Source: Pseudomonadota bacterium (GTDB lineage: Bacteria; Pseudomonadota; Alphaproteobacteria; SP197). From it: 41,725 nucleotides of DNA. The notes beneath the pieces were generated by a model. That model had not been told where the DNA came from and made no database searches. It saw only the letters and a list, made by a program, of their open reading frames with translations. Shown one piece after another: positions 24,373 through 32,713 of this stretch. The stretch spans positions 1-41,725 of the forward strand of contig JBCCIS010000045.1 of NCBI GenBank assembly GCA_039028155.1. Direction: 5' to 3'. A program made the translations under genes and the position numbers. How positions within the stretch are numbered: position 1 is the stretch's first letter; every line of letters begins with the position of its first letter.

Positions 24373-26201
24373 AGCCGCCAATTTGGATATGGCGGCCGCT
24401 CATGTTCGCGATGCTGGTGCTAGCCAGCGTCGGCGTCGGCGGTTGGGTCATGACCACCATTCTGGCCAACGAGGGCCTGAACGAACTTGAGCTTGTGATC
24501 CTCGCGCTCTTCGTCGTGACGTTTGGGTGGATTGCGGTCTCGTTCTGGACGGCGGTTCTGGGCGGCGCGGTGATCGTGATCGCGCGCACCAGACATGTCT
24601 CGCCGGCGCGCATGGTGACGCCGCTCGTGTCGGGTGAACCGGATGCCGGTAGGGCGCGGGTGGCGCTGGTCATGCCGGTCTACCGCGAAGACGCCGACCG
24701 GGTTGTCGGCGGCCTGATGACCATGCACCGCGCGCTTGTCGCGCAGGGGCATCGACACCGCTTCGATTTTTTCATGTTGAGCGACACGCCCGATGGCGAG
24801 GGGGCCGCCTACGAGGCGGGTGCTTTCGCCGGTTTCGAGCGTCAGACACGAGGCGAGGGGCGCAGCATCTATCGACGTCGAACCGTCAATCACCGGCGCA
24901 AGGTCGGCAACATCGAAGACTTCTGCCGGCGTTGGGGCGCTGACTATGACTTCATGCTGGTACTGGATGCCGACAGCGTCATGGCCGGCTCAACCATGGT
25001 GCGTCTGGCCGCGTTGATGGAAGCCAACCCCGATGTTGGCCTGATCCAGTCGCAGCCCTTGCCGGTCGGCCAGCAGACGTTGTTCGGCCGGGTCCTGCAA
25101 TTCGCTAATCGGCTTGCCGGGCCCCTGATGGCGACCGGGCTCGCCTTCTGGCAAGGCCGGAACGGCAACTACTGGGGCCACAATGCCATCGTCCGGCTCG
25201 ATGCTTTCATGACCCATTGCGCCCTGCCGGATCTGCCTGGCAAACCGCCGCTGGGTGGCGAGATCCTGAGCCATGACTTTGTCGAGGCCGCGTTCCTGAC
25301 GCGCGCCGGTTATGCGGTCTGGCTGCTGCCGGAAACCGAAGGCAGTTACGAAGAACTGCCGGGCGATGTCATTGCATTCGCGACACGCGACCGTCGCTGG
25401 TGCCAAGGCAACTTGCAGCACCTGCGCCTGATCGGATTGCGTGGCCTGACACTGCTCAGCCGCCTGCATCTTGGCATGGGCGCGCTGGCTTACCTGTCGT
25501 CGCTGTTGTGGCTTGGCTTTCTGATCTTGTCGTTGGCGGACCTTGGCTACACGCGGATTGTCGGGCATGCCTATTTCCCTGAGGGCTACAGCCTGTTCCC
25601 CAACTGGCCTGAAGATCATACCGAAGAAACGTTGTCGCTGTTTGCCGTTACGATGGCGATGCTCGCGACGCCGCGTCTCCTCGCGCTCGTCCTGACACTC
25701 ACGGACAACTGTGCGCGTCGCGCCTTCGGCGGCGGCTGGCGCGTTTTGGTAAGCACGGTCCTGGAAATCGCCTTTTCTGCGCTTCTGGCGCCGATCATGA
25801 TGGTGCATCACGCGTTCTTTTCGGTCGCCGTTCTGGTCGGCAGCGCTGTTGGATGGAAAGCGCAACACCGCGGCGTCAACGCGCTGACCTGGGCCGATGC
25901 CGCGCGTCCACACGTTGCGGCGACGGTGATCGGCGTGTTGACAGGGCTCGGCGTGTGGCTGCTGGCGCCTGATTACATCTGGTGGCTGCTGCCGGTCGTC
26001 ATCGGTCTCGTGCTCTCCATTCCGTTCGTTTGGGTTACGGCGCGGCCAGATGTCGGCCTTGCCGCGCGCCGCCACGGACTTTTCGTGATCCCGGAGGAGG
26101 TCGCGCCGCCGCCTGAACTCTCCCATGTGATGGAAGCGGTTGCCGGCGGAGATCGACGCACAGCAACTGTTGATGTGACCGGGCTCGCCCAGCACGGCTG
26201 A
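24357..26201 (+). CDS. opgH: Membrane glucosyltransferase OpgH (MdoH), GT2
   Basis: ATG 24357 is preceded by GGAG with 6 nt spacing and lies inside the end of opgD; 614 residues. Two N-terminal membrane helices (about 14-36 and 44-75) precede the catalytic domain. GT2 motifs are DTPDGEG near 143, DADS at 204-207, and RRWCQGNLQHLRL near 345 (the Q/RxxRW site). Several C-terminal helices form the export channel. It polymerises UDP-glucose into beta-1,2-linked glucan and extrudes it. It is shorter than the E. coli protein (about 850), lacking the long cytoplasmic N-terminus. Confidence 0.93.
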   Translation: MDAGLKPPIWIWRPLMFAMLVLASVGVGGWVMTTILANEGLNELELVILALFVVTFGWIAVSFWTAVLGGAVIVIARTRHVSPARMVTPLVSGEPDAGRARVALVMPVYREDADRVVGGLMTMHRALVAQGHRHRFDFFMLSDTPDGEGAAYEAGAFAGFERQTRGEGRSIYRRRTVNHRRKVGNIEDFCRRWGADYDFMLVLDADSVMAGSTMVRLAALMEANPDVGLIQSQPLPVGQQTLFGRVLQFANRLAGPLMATGLAFWQGRNGNYWGHNAIVRLDAFMTHCALPDLPGKPPLGGEILSHDFVEAAFLTRAGYAVWLLPETEGSYEELPGDVIAFATRDRRWCQGNLQHLRLIGLRGLTLLSRLHLGMGALAYLSSLLWLGFLILSLADLGYTRIVGHAYFPEGYSLFPNWPEDHTEETLSLFAVTMAMLATPRLLALVLTLTDNCARRAFGGGWRVLVSTVLEIAFSALLAPIMMVHHAFFSVAVLVGSAVGWKAQHRGVNALTWADAARPHVAATVIGVLTGLGVWLLAPDYIWWLLPVVIGLVLSIPFVWVTARPDVGLAARRHGLFVIPEEVAPPPELSHVMEAVAGGDRRTATVDVTGLAQHG

Positions 26202-26267
26202 CCATCAAGGCGCTGGCCGACGCATCAGTCGGCGTCCTATCCTCTGGTCCAACCGACGGGAGGATCG

Positions 26268-27437
26268 ATGCCCCAGTTTGCCGCGTTTCCGGAGGCCGAG
26301 CATCGGCAGCGCCTGACAAGCGCTCGCCACGCGCTGCGCGAGGCCGGCTTCGAGATCGCCGTCATCATGGCGCCGGAGCACCTGTTCTACCTCGGCGGCT
26401 ATGACAGCTGGGTCGCGGTCAACAGTCCACAGGCGGTGATCTTCGGTCTGGCCGATGACGACGAACCGGTGATCGTCGTGCGCAATGTCGACCTCTCTCT
26501 GGTGACCGAGACGTCCTGGGTCCGGGACATCCGCACTTATCACCTTCATATGGATGACCCCGTGGCGATGATCGCGGCCGCCGCCGAGGAAAAGGGTCTG
26601 CGCGATGGTCCTGTCGCGATGGAAACACAGTCCTATGTGGCGACCCAGGCGCTTGCCGCTCGCTTGCAGGACGCGCTGTCGCCGGCGCCACTGCGCGACG
26701 CTACCGAAACGCTGGGCCGGCTTCGCTGGTTTAAGTCCGACCTTGAGATCGACGCATTGCATCGTGCCGCGCGCCATGCGGAGGCGGGCCTTGAAGCTGC
26801 CCGGCGCACGCTTCAGCCCGGCATCACCGAAATCACCCTGGCTGCCGAGATCGAGGCCGCGATGCGGCGTTCGGGCAGTGACTTCTGGGCGATCCCGACG
26901 GAGCTCACCTCCGGCAGCCGCAACGCCGGCGGTCACGGCACACCGAGGCCACGAGTCATCGAACCGGGCGACCTCGTCCATATGGAATTCGCCGGCGTCG
27001 ACCGGCGCTATCACGCGGTGGCGATCTCGACCATGGCGGCCGGCGAGCCGAACGCCGACGACCGCGAGCTCTATGACCTCACCCGCGCCTCGCTTGCCGC
27101 TGGCATGGCAGCGATCCGGCCCGGCGTACCGGTCGCCGAGGTGGAGGAGGCCTCGCTTCAGCCGCTACGTGGCGCCGGTCTGACTGAGGCGGCGATGATG
27201 CGGTTCGGCTACGGCATCGGCATCGCCTACCCACCGGTCTGGCTCGAGACCCTGCAGATCAGCCGGGGTATCGATCAGCGCCTGGAACCAGGCATGGTGT
27301 TTGTCCTCCACGCCTGCCTGGCGCTGCCCGGCCAGGGAAGGGGCACGATCCAGGGCGGCACCTGGATGTTGGGCGAAGCCGGTCTGGAGATGCTAGCCGG
27401 TCCCGGAGACGTTCCGCTGGAGGTCCTGGCGGGCTAG
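26268..27437 (+). CDS. M24-fold protein, creatinase/ectoine-hydrolase-like, without metal ligands
   Basis: 389 residues, GGGAGG before the ATG. The N-terminal creatinase-type domain (about 1-135) has APEHLFYLGGYDSW. The C-terminal pita-bread domain spans about 150-385. The five aminopeptidase metal ligands are mostly replaced: HMEFAGVDRRYHAV instead of the two aspartates, GYGIGIAYPPVWLE instead of GHGIG…HE, and LEPGMVFVLHACL instead of a terminal glutamate. The GY-x-IG-x-x-x-PP-x-W-x-E pattern resembles metal-independent creatinase/DoeA-type C-N hydrolases. It may hydrolyse a small cyclic or amidino compound. The nearby ligase and importer genes support an amine-related role by context only. 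Confidence 0.8.
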   Translation: MPQFAAFPEAEHRQRLTSARHALREAGFEIAVIMAPEHLFYLGGYDSWVAVNSPQAVIFGLADDDEPVIVVRNVDLSLVTETSWVRDIRTYHLHMDDPVAMIAAAAEEKGLRDGPVAMETQSYVATQALAARLQDALSPAPLRDATETLGRLRWFKSDLEIDALHRAARHAEAGLEAARRTLQPGITEITLAAEIEAAMRRSGSDFWAIPTELTSGSRNAGGHGTPRPRVIEPGDLVHMEFAGVDRRYHAVAISTMAAGEPNADDRELYDLTRASLAAGMAAIRPGVPVAEVEEASLQPLRGAGLTEAAMMRFGYGIGIAYPPVWLETLQISRGIDQRLEPGMVFVLHACLALPGQGRGTIQGGTWMLGEAGLEMLAGPGDVPLEVLAG

Positions 27438-27442
27438 ATCTG

Positions 27443-27460
27443 TGCTGCAGAAATGCAGCA
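27443..27460 (+). promoter_or_regulatory. Candidate activator site (7-4-7 inverted repeat)
   Basis: TGCTGCA (27443-27449) and TGCAGCA (27454-27460) are perfect inverted arms around GAAA. The centre lies about 138 bases before the start predicted from the sigma-54 promoter, a usual place for an enhancer-binding protein site. A second, weaker repeat, GGGCTGCAAACCCGTTGCCC, lies nearer the promoter (about 27500-27520). Confidence 0.55.
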
Positions 27461-27563
27461 ATTGCTGGCGATTCGCAGCGTTTGGATGGCGGTCCGATCT
27501 GGGCTGCAAACCCGTTGCCCACTAACATATTGATTTATCAGTAGAAAAATTTTCGTTTCCGAC

Positions 27564-27579
27564 TGGCATCGCCCTTGCA
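27564..27579 (+). promoter_or_regulatory. Sigma-54 promoter of the glutamine-synthetase-like genes
   Basis: TGGCATCGCCCTTGCA carries the invariant GG and GC at the correct 10-base separation and agrees with TGGCAY-N5-TTGCW at every defined position. The predicted start is near 27590, giving a leader of about 63 nt before GTG 27653. A sigma-54 activator gene lies in the same locus (32710-34155). Confidence 0.85.
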
Positions 27580-27652
27580 ACGATGGGGTCGGGACGCAAC
27601 ACCGCCAAGAGACCGATCAAGGCTTCCGGCGGAGAAGGGAACTGGGAGACAC

Positions 27653-29008
27653 GTGACGGGCGCCAACACGCCGACACCGGTCAGCGACGATCTGACCGCG
27701 CATCTCGCCGAACGCGGCGTGCGCACGGTGCACGTGGTGATTCCCGATCTTGACGGCAGCCTTCGGGAACGGCGGCTGGCTCCCGACGATCTCGCCGCCG
27801 TGTTCGGCGACGACGGCAGCTTCGTCAACGTCCTGCACAAGTGGGATACGGCCGATGCGGTCTATCGCGACGGCCCGTTTGTCGGCGAGACCATGCGGAT
27901 CGATCCGGTGTCGCTGCGCGACTATCCGTTTGAGGAGAACGCCGCCCTCGTCTTCGCCGACTATGCTGGCGTGTCGGCGCCGCTCAGCCCACGCGAAGTC
28001 CTGAAGACCCAGATCGCGCGCGCCGATGCCATGGGCTACGCCGTCAAGACGGCGCTGGAGTTCGAGTTCATCGTTATCGACGAGACCGGCGAAAGCCTGC
28101 GCGGCAAAGGCTGGGAGGGCTTCGACACCTACGCGGTCGACAACCGCTGCTGGTCCGCCCAGTCGGCAGCGATCTACGCCGATCTGGTCGCCGATCTCGA
28201 AGCCGTTCTGGAGCGCGCCGGTGTCGGCCTGTTCGGTTTGGGTCTGGAATTGGGCGCCGGCTGTTTCGAGGGCACCTTGCGCGCGACCGACCCCTTGCGC
28301 GCGGCTGACGACGCCGTTCTGTTCAAGACCTTCACCAAGGCGTTCGCGCGCCGCAACGGCCTGACGGCGAGTTTCATGGCTCAGCTCTCGGCCGACTTCC
28401 CGGGCTTGTCCGGCCACGTGCATCTGTCCCTGGCCGACAAGGAAAGCGGCCAGAACCTGTTCCACGACCCCGCCGACGGCGACGGCATGAGCGCTGTCAT
28501 GCGCCATGGCATCGCCGGTCTGGTCGACCTGACCCCCGACGCCTTGGCGCTCGCTGCCCATACCGTCAACGCATGGCGCCGTTTGACGCCGGGCAATTGG
28601 GCGCCGCGCACGGCGACCTGGGCGATCCAGAACTATGCCGTCGCGGTCCGTGCGGTGCCGGTACCGGAAGCTGCGGCCAGGCTCGAGTACCGCCTGCCGG
28701 CGGCCGACACCAATCCTTATCTGGCGATCGCGCTGACCTTGGGCGCCGCGCTCGATGGCATCGAGAACGCGACCGAGCTGCCCGCGCCGATGGCTGGCGG
28801 TGGGCCGGACGAGACGCCAGACGACATGCCTGGCCTGCCCCATGATCTCCTGGAGGCCGCCGACCGGCTGGACGCCAGCAAGAAGGCGCGCACGATCTTT
28901 GGCGACGCCTTCATCGATTACTTCGTTGCCAGCCGCCGCCGTGAAGAAGCGGTGCTGCGTCGCCATGTCAGCGCGTTCGAACGCGCACGTTATCTCGAGG
29001 CCGTCTAG
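27653..29008 (+). CDS. Glutamine synthetase family ligase 1
   Basis: GTG 27653 follows GGGAG (27644-27648); 451 residues. GS landmarks: E136 and E138 in ALEFEF, the ELGAGCFEGTL segment (199-209, in place of E.GPGQ.E), SGHVHLSL at 253-260, NAWRRL for NSYKRL, and a final LEYRLPAADTNPYLAIAL. It lacks the adenylylation loop of GlnA. It belongs to the GlnA-like group that condenses glutamate with amines (PuuA, IpuC, GMAS, GlnT) rather than ordinary GS. It is first in the unit behind the sigma-54 promoter; ligase 2 starts 19 bases after its stop. The substrate is unknown. Confidence 0.9.
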   Translation: MTGANTPTPVSDDLTAHLAERGVRTVHVVIPDLDGSLRERRLAPDDLAAVFGDDGSFVNVLHKWDTADAVYRDGPFVGETMRIDPVSLRDYPFEENAALVFADYAGVSAPLSPREVLKTQIARADAMGYAVKTALEFEFIVIDETGESLRGKGWEGFDTYAVDNRCWSAQSAAIYADLVADLEAVLERAGVGLFGLGLELGAGCFEGTLRATDPLRAADDAVLFKTFTKAFARRNGLTASFMAQLSADFPGLSGHVHLSLADKESGQNLFHDPADGDGMSAVMRHGIAGLVDLTPDALALAAHTVNAWRRLTPGNWAPRTATWAIQNYAVAVRAVPVPEAAARLEYRLPAADTNPYLAIALTLGAALDGIENATELPAPMAGGGPDETPDDMPGLPHDLLEAADRLDASKKARTIFGDAFIDYFVASRRREEAVLRRHVSAFERARYLEAV

Positions 29009-29027
29009 ATGTTGAGGAGACCGGTTC

Positions 29028-30494
29028 GTGCTTGATGTTGATGCCTATGTCCAAACCCCCGGCCGCGACGAACTGGTCGCCGAGGTCCGCGCCAAGATCA
29101 ACGACCTCGGGATCGACTTTATCTATTACCAGTACATCTCGATCACCGGGCGCATCATGGGCAAGGCCGCGCCCGCGCCGCACTGGGAGGCGATGGCCGA
29201 GAATGGCATCCAGACCTGGTATGGCGGCGTCACCAACGTCTTTGCGAACCGCGCCGGCGAACTGTTGGGTTTCCCGTCGAATGCCCACGAGCTGATCGCG
29301 ATCCCCGATCCCGACACCTTCTGCCAGTTGCCGTGGAACAAGCGCACCGCGCGCGTCTACTGCACGGTCTTCTATGGCCGCCAGCAGGAAGGCAAGCCGG
29401 GCGGTTTCATGGAAGAGGACGCGCGCGGCAATCTGCGCCGCGTCCACCAGCAGTTCATGGACGACCACGATGGTCTTCACCTGCGCCACGGCTGCGAGCC
29501 GGAGATGTGCTGGCTGAAGAAGGGCGAGGACGGCATGCCCGACGGCGGACCGACCAAACCCTACGCCTATCACATCGACCAGTTCGAGGAACTAAGCTCG
29601 GTCTACATGAAGGTGATCGACTACGGTCAGCAGATGGGTCTGGACATGATCCAGGGCGATCACGAGGACGCACCCGGCCAGCTTGAGCTTAACTTCATGT
29701 TCGACGAGGCGCTTCGCACGTGCGACCGCCTGACGACCTATCGCCAGATCTGCGCCCAGGTTGCGCGTGAGGAAGGCCTCATCGCCTGTTTCCTCGCCAA
29801 AGCCTTCATGGGCATGCCCGCCAACGGTTGCCATCACAACATGTCGTTGTGGCGCGGCGGCGATGAGGAGGTCGTGGCCCGTGTCGACGAACCGTTGCCG
29901 GGCGTGAAGGATGTGTTCCACCACCGCAAGGGCGGCGAGAACATGCTGTTGGGTGAGCCCGGCGACTGGATGCCCGGTCCCGTCGGCCGCCAGGCGATCG
30001 GCGGCATGATGGCGCACCTGCCGGCGCTGACCGCAATCGGTGCGTCGACGGTGAATTCTTATCGCCGCATGCTGGATCTGGGCATGTGGGCGCCGGTCTA
30101 TGCAGACTGGGGTTACCAGAACCGTACGACATCGTTGCGCGTCTCCGCACCCGGACGTTTTGAGTTCCGCGTGGTCGACTCCATGGTTAATCCCTATTTG
30201 ATGGCCGCCGCGTTGCTCAAGTCGTTCGATGACGGCATTCGAAACAACATCGACCCCGGCCAGCCGGAGCACCGAAACATCTATGAGGCCATGGAGGCCG
30301 GTAAGGAGGTCAAACGCCTGCCGCGCTACTTTGGCGAGGCGTTGGAGGCGCTTGCCGCCGATGAGGTGATCAAGTCGGCGCTGCCCGGCCGGCTCTACGA
30401 AATCTACATGGAGTACAAGACCGACGAGTGGGACAGGTTCAACGCCGAAGTCAGCGAATGGGACCTGAAGACCTATCTGGACTGCCTGCCTTAG
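29028..30494 (+). CDS. Glutamine synthetase family ligase 2
   Basis: GTG 29028 follows AGGAGA with 7 nt spacing; 488 residues. Metal and ATP sites: GCEPEM (E157, E159), EDAPGQLELNF near 213-223, ANGCHHNMSLW at 265-275, NSYRRM near 343, WGYQNRTTSLRV near 360 and RFEFRVVDSMVNPYL near 380. It differs strongly from ligase 1, so the pair is not a recent duplication; the two may form a hetero-complex or act on successive substrates. Its TAG stop is made by the first bases of a dispersed repeat, so the C-terminus may have been set by repeat insertion. Confidence 0.9.
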   Translation: MLDVDAYVQTPGRDELVAEVRAKINDLGIDFIYYQYISITGRIMGKAAPAPHWEAMAENGIQTWYGGVTNVFANRAGELLGFPSNAHELIAIPDPDTFCQLPWNKRTARVYCTVFYGRQQEGKPGGFMEEDARGNLRRVHQQFMDDHDGLHLRHGCEPEMCWLKKGEDGMPDGGPTKPYAYHIDQFEELSSVYMKVIDYGQQMGLDMIQGDHEDAPGQLELNFMFDEALRTCDRLTTYRQICAQVAREEGLIACFLAKAFMGMPANGCHHNMSLWRGGDEEVVARVDEPLPGVKDVFHHRKGGENMLLGEPGDWMPGPVGRQAIGGMMAHLPALTAIGASTVNSYRRMLDLGMWAPVYADWGYQNRTTSLRVSAPGRFEFRVVDSMVNPYLMAAALLKSFDDGIRNNIDPGQPEHRNIYEAMEAGKEVKRLPRYFGEALEALAADEVIKSALPGRLYEIYMEYKTDEWDRFNAEVSEWDLKTYLDCLP

Positions 30495-30631
30495 AGCGGG
30501 TCGTGGTTATGTGGAACCGGTCGACGGTTCCACATAACCACGTGAATCCGCTCTCACTCTATGAGTAGGGCAGATTCACCTTCATTGACGGAACCGCGAA
30601 GCGGTTCCATCAAAGCAGGATCTGCCCTAGA
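30493..30631. repeat. Composite double-hairpin repeat, family 2, copy D
   Basis: The first hairpin has perfect 18-bp arms, CGTGGTTATGTGGAACCG (30502-30519) and 30525-30542. The second has outer arms AGGGCAGAT (30567-30575) / ATCTGCCCT (30620-30628) and inner arms GGAACCGC (30590-30597) / GCGGTTCC (30601-30608). The ends AGAGCGGGTCGTGGTTA and ACGTGAATCCGCTCTC match copy C at 21942. It fills the whole gap between ligase 2 and the dioxygenase gene and may limit read-through. Confidence 0.82.
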
Positions 30632-30649
30632 GCCGTGACGGAGACCCCG

Positions 30650-31513
30650 ATGATCGAGCTTAGCCAAGATCAGATTGAACGATTCAACGAGGACGGCTTC
30701 CTGTTCGTCGACAAACTGCTCGACGAGGAGACGGTCGAAGATATCAAGCGGCACTTTGAGTTGATGTTCCGCGGCGAATTCGAAACAGGCATTCGCCCTG
30801 ACGAGGTGAACTGGCAAGAAAGCACCGGCGATCCCAGCCTGACGCGCCAGATCTGCAATGGCTGGAAGGGCGACCGCGCCGTTGCCCGCGTCGTCCTGCG
30901 CGAAGACATCGGACGCGCCTGTGCGACGCTAGGTGGCTGGCCCGGCGCGCGTATCAAGGTCGACAACGTCTTGTGGAAGCCGCCGGGCACGCGGCCCCTC
31001 GGCATGCATCAGGACTCGGCCTATCTCGCCTGGATCAACCCATCCGACATGATCAGTTGCTGGATCGCCTTGGACGACACCAGCGCCGAGAGCGGCACCA
31101 TGGAACTGGTTCGCGGCAGCCACAAATGGCGCCATAGCGAGCCGGAGGGCGAGTTCCATGGTCCTGAGGATTATCAGAAGTTCATGCGTCAGGCCGCGGC
31201 GGCCGAGGGTATCGACGAGCCGGAAGTCGTCCCCGTTGTGGCCAAGAAAGGTGGTGGATCGTTTCATCACGGCTGGACCTGGCACGGGTCCGGGTTCAAC
31301 CAGGCAACCGTCCCGCGCCGTTCGCTGGTCTCCCATTGCATCTCGTCGGAGGCGGAATACGTGCCTGAGAACATCGCTACCGGCACCGGCCCAATGTACG
31401 GCCGCTACATGCGTCACGGTGACCGCGTGATGGAAGAAGATTACTTCCCAATCCTGTGGACGCGCGATGGCCATCGCTCGGCCTGGATTGACGGTTGGCT
31501 TGGTACGGCCTGA
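30650..31513 (+). CDS. Phytanoyl-CoA dioxygenase (PhyH) family protein
   Basis: ATG 30650 lies 6 nt after GGAG; 287 residues. Iron(II)/2-oxoglutarate oxygenase features: GMHQDSAYLAW holds the HxD iron ligands, DDTSAESGTMELVRGSHKW is the typical PhyH middle segment, and FHHGWTWHGSGFNQATVPRR holds the distal histidine and 2-oxoglutarate-binding arginine. The family includes ectoine hydroxylase and many small-molecule hydroxylases. The gene is three bases before the PAS protein gene and shares the locus with the ligases, so it may oxidise the imported or ligated compound. Confidence 0.9.
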   Translation: MIELSQDQIERFNEDGFLFVDKLLDEETVEDIKRHFELMFRGEFETGIRPDEVNWQESTGDPSLTRQICNGWKGDRAVARVVLREDIGRACATLGGWPGARIKVDNVLWKPPGTRPLGMHQDSAYLAWINPSDMISCWIALDDTSAESGTMELVRGSHKWRHSEPEGEFHGPEDYQKFMRQAAAAEGIDEPEVVPVVAKKGGGSFHHGWTWHGSGFNQATVPRRSLVSHCISSEAEYVPENIATGTGPMYGRYMRHGDRVMEEDYFPILWTRDGHRSAWIDGWLGTA

Positions 31514-31516
31514 ACG

Positions 31517-32713
31517 ATGACGCAACGCACCGATCACGACACGCGGCGCGCGCTGTTCGACAGCGTGCCGATGATGTGTGACGTGATCGGCGCGGATGGA
31601 CGACTGGTTGCCGCCAATCGCTACCAGACCGATGCGTTGGGTTATGCGCCCGGCACGTTGGACGGCATGCCGCTGGCGAATGTCTATGCCGCATCGGCGA
31701 CCGACCTTCTTGCGCGTCAGCTTGAGGATGCAGCGGCCGGCGACCTGGGCACCGACGAGGGCGTGGCGTTACAGCTTCGTTGCCGCAACCGTTCGCTGAT
31801 CGACGTCATGGCCAATATCGCCCGTGACCGCAACGCGGCGGGCGCGCCGCTGCTGCGGCTGGCCAAGTCGCGGCCGAGTGAGACGACGTTGCGTGCCGAT
31901 TCCATGGCGCGTGAGAACACCGTGCTGCGCGGTATCGTCGGAACCGCAAGCGACGCCTGCTGGTGCATCGAGTACGCCGAACCGCTTGACCTCAGTGCGC
32001 CGGAGTCGGAGGTCTTGCGCCAGTTTTTCGAGAACGTCTCCTATTGGCGGCTGTGCAACGAGGCGATGGCGAAACTCTACAAACTGCCGGCCGACCTCGA
32101 CTTCAACGAACAGAGTGTGCGTTTTTACTTTCCGCACAGTCCGGCGAACGAGGAGTTCGTCAAGAACCTGATCGGCGCCGACTTCAACCTCGACAACGCC
32201 TTGTCGGTTGACCAGCGCCATGACGGCACGGCGATGTACGTCGAGAATGACGTGCGCGCCCACATTCGCGACAGCAAGCTTTATCGTCTTTGGGGAACCG
32301 CGCGTGATATCTCCGGCTACAAGCGCATGGAGCATGAACTGACGCGCCGCGTCGACGACATGGTTGATGTGTTGAGCGCCGTTCCCGATCCGATTTTGGT
32401 GCTCGATGCCGACGGCAGGCTGGAGGCGGCCAACCCGGCACTGGAAGCAGCGCTCGGCTGGTCGATCGATGCCGCGCTGGGGATGGGCGTCGACGGCATC
32501 GTCACATTCGACGGCGGGTTCGCGGCGATCGCCAGCCGCTTGAACACCGGGACCGACAGTGTGCGCCTTCAGGTTACGGTTGCCGATGCCGCCGGCGCGA
32601 CGCGCGCCTGCGACGTCAATCTGACGCGCATTGATGAGGGCGGCACAGCGCCGCGCTATGTCGCGACACTGCGTGGCCTAGAGGTCGATCTTGCCGCGGC
32701 GGGTGGTTCATGA
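31517..32713 (+). CDS. PAS-only sensor protein
   Basis: 398 residues with no output domain. PAS 1 covers about 8-118 (LFDSVPMMCDVIGADGRLVA). A middle PAS-like unit, about 135-270, opens CWCIEYAEPLDLSAPE and contains ENVSYWRLCNEAMAKLYKLP and LWGTARDISGYKRME. A short helical linker leads to PAS 3, about 283-395 (LSAVPDPILVLDADGRLEAA). No signal peptide or membrane helix. Its stop overlaps the start of the sigma-54 activator gene (ATGA), so it probably binds the activator and relays a ligand or redox signal to it; that is inference. Confidence 0.82.
   Translation: MTQRTDHDTRRALFDSVPMMCDVIGADGRLVAANRYQTDALGYAPGTLDGMPLANVYAASATDLLARQLEDAAAGDLGTDEGVALQLRCRNRSLIDVMANIARDRNAAGAPLLRLAKSRPSETTLRADSMARENTVLRGIVGTASDACWCIEYAEPLDLSAPESEVLRQFFENVSYWRLCNEAMAKLYKLPADLDFNEQSVRFYFPHSPANEEFVKNLIGADFNLDNALSVDQRHDGTAMYVENDVRAHIRDSKLYRLWGTARDISGYKRMEHELTRRVDDMVDVLSAVPDPILVLDADGRLEAANPALEAALGWSIDAALGMGVDGIVTFDGGFAAIASRLNTGTDSVRLQVTVADAAGATRACDVNLTRIDEGGTAPRYVATLRGLEVDLAAAGGS

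Noticed and set aside
24990-26195. 401-codon minus-strand frame opposite opgH
   Set aside because: Composition is rich in Q, R and H, typical of antisense frames; opgH has GT2 motifs.
26216-26233. GCCGAC/GTCGGC hairpin after opgH as terminator
   Set aside because: Only a 6-bp stem with no T-tract; too weak to claim.
27617-28966. 449-codon minus-strand frame opposite ligase 1
   Set aside because: It mirrors the glutamine-synthetase-family gene, which has catalytic motifs on the plus strand.
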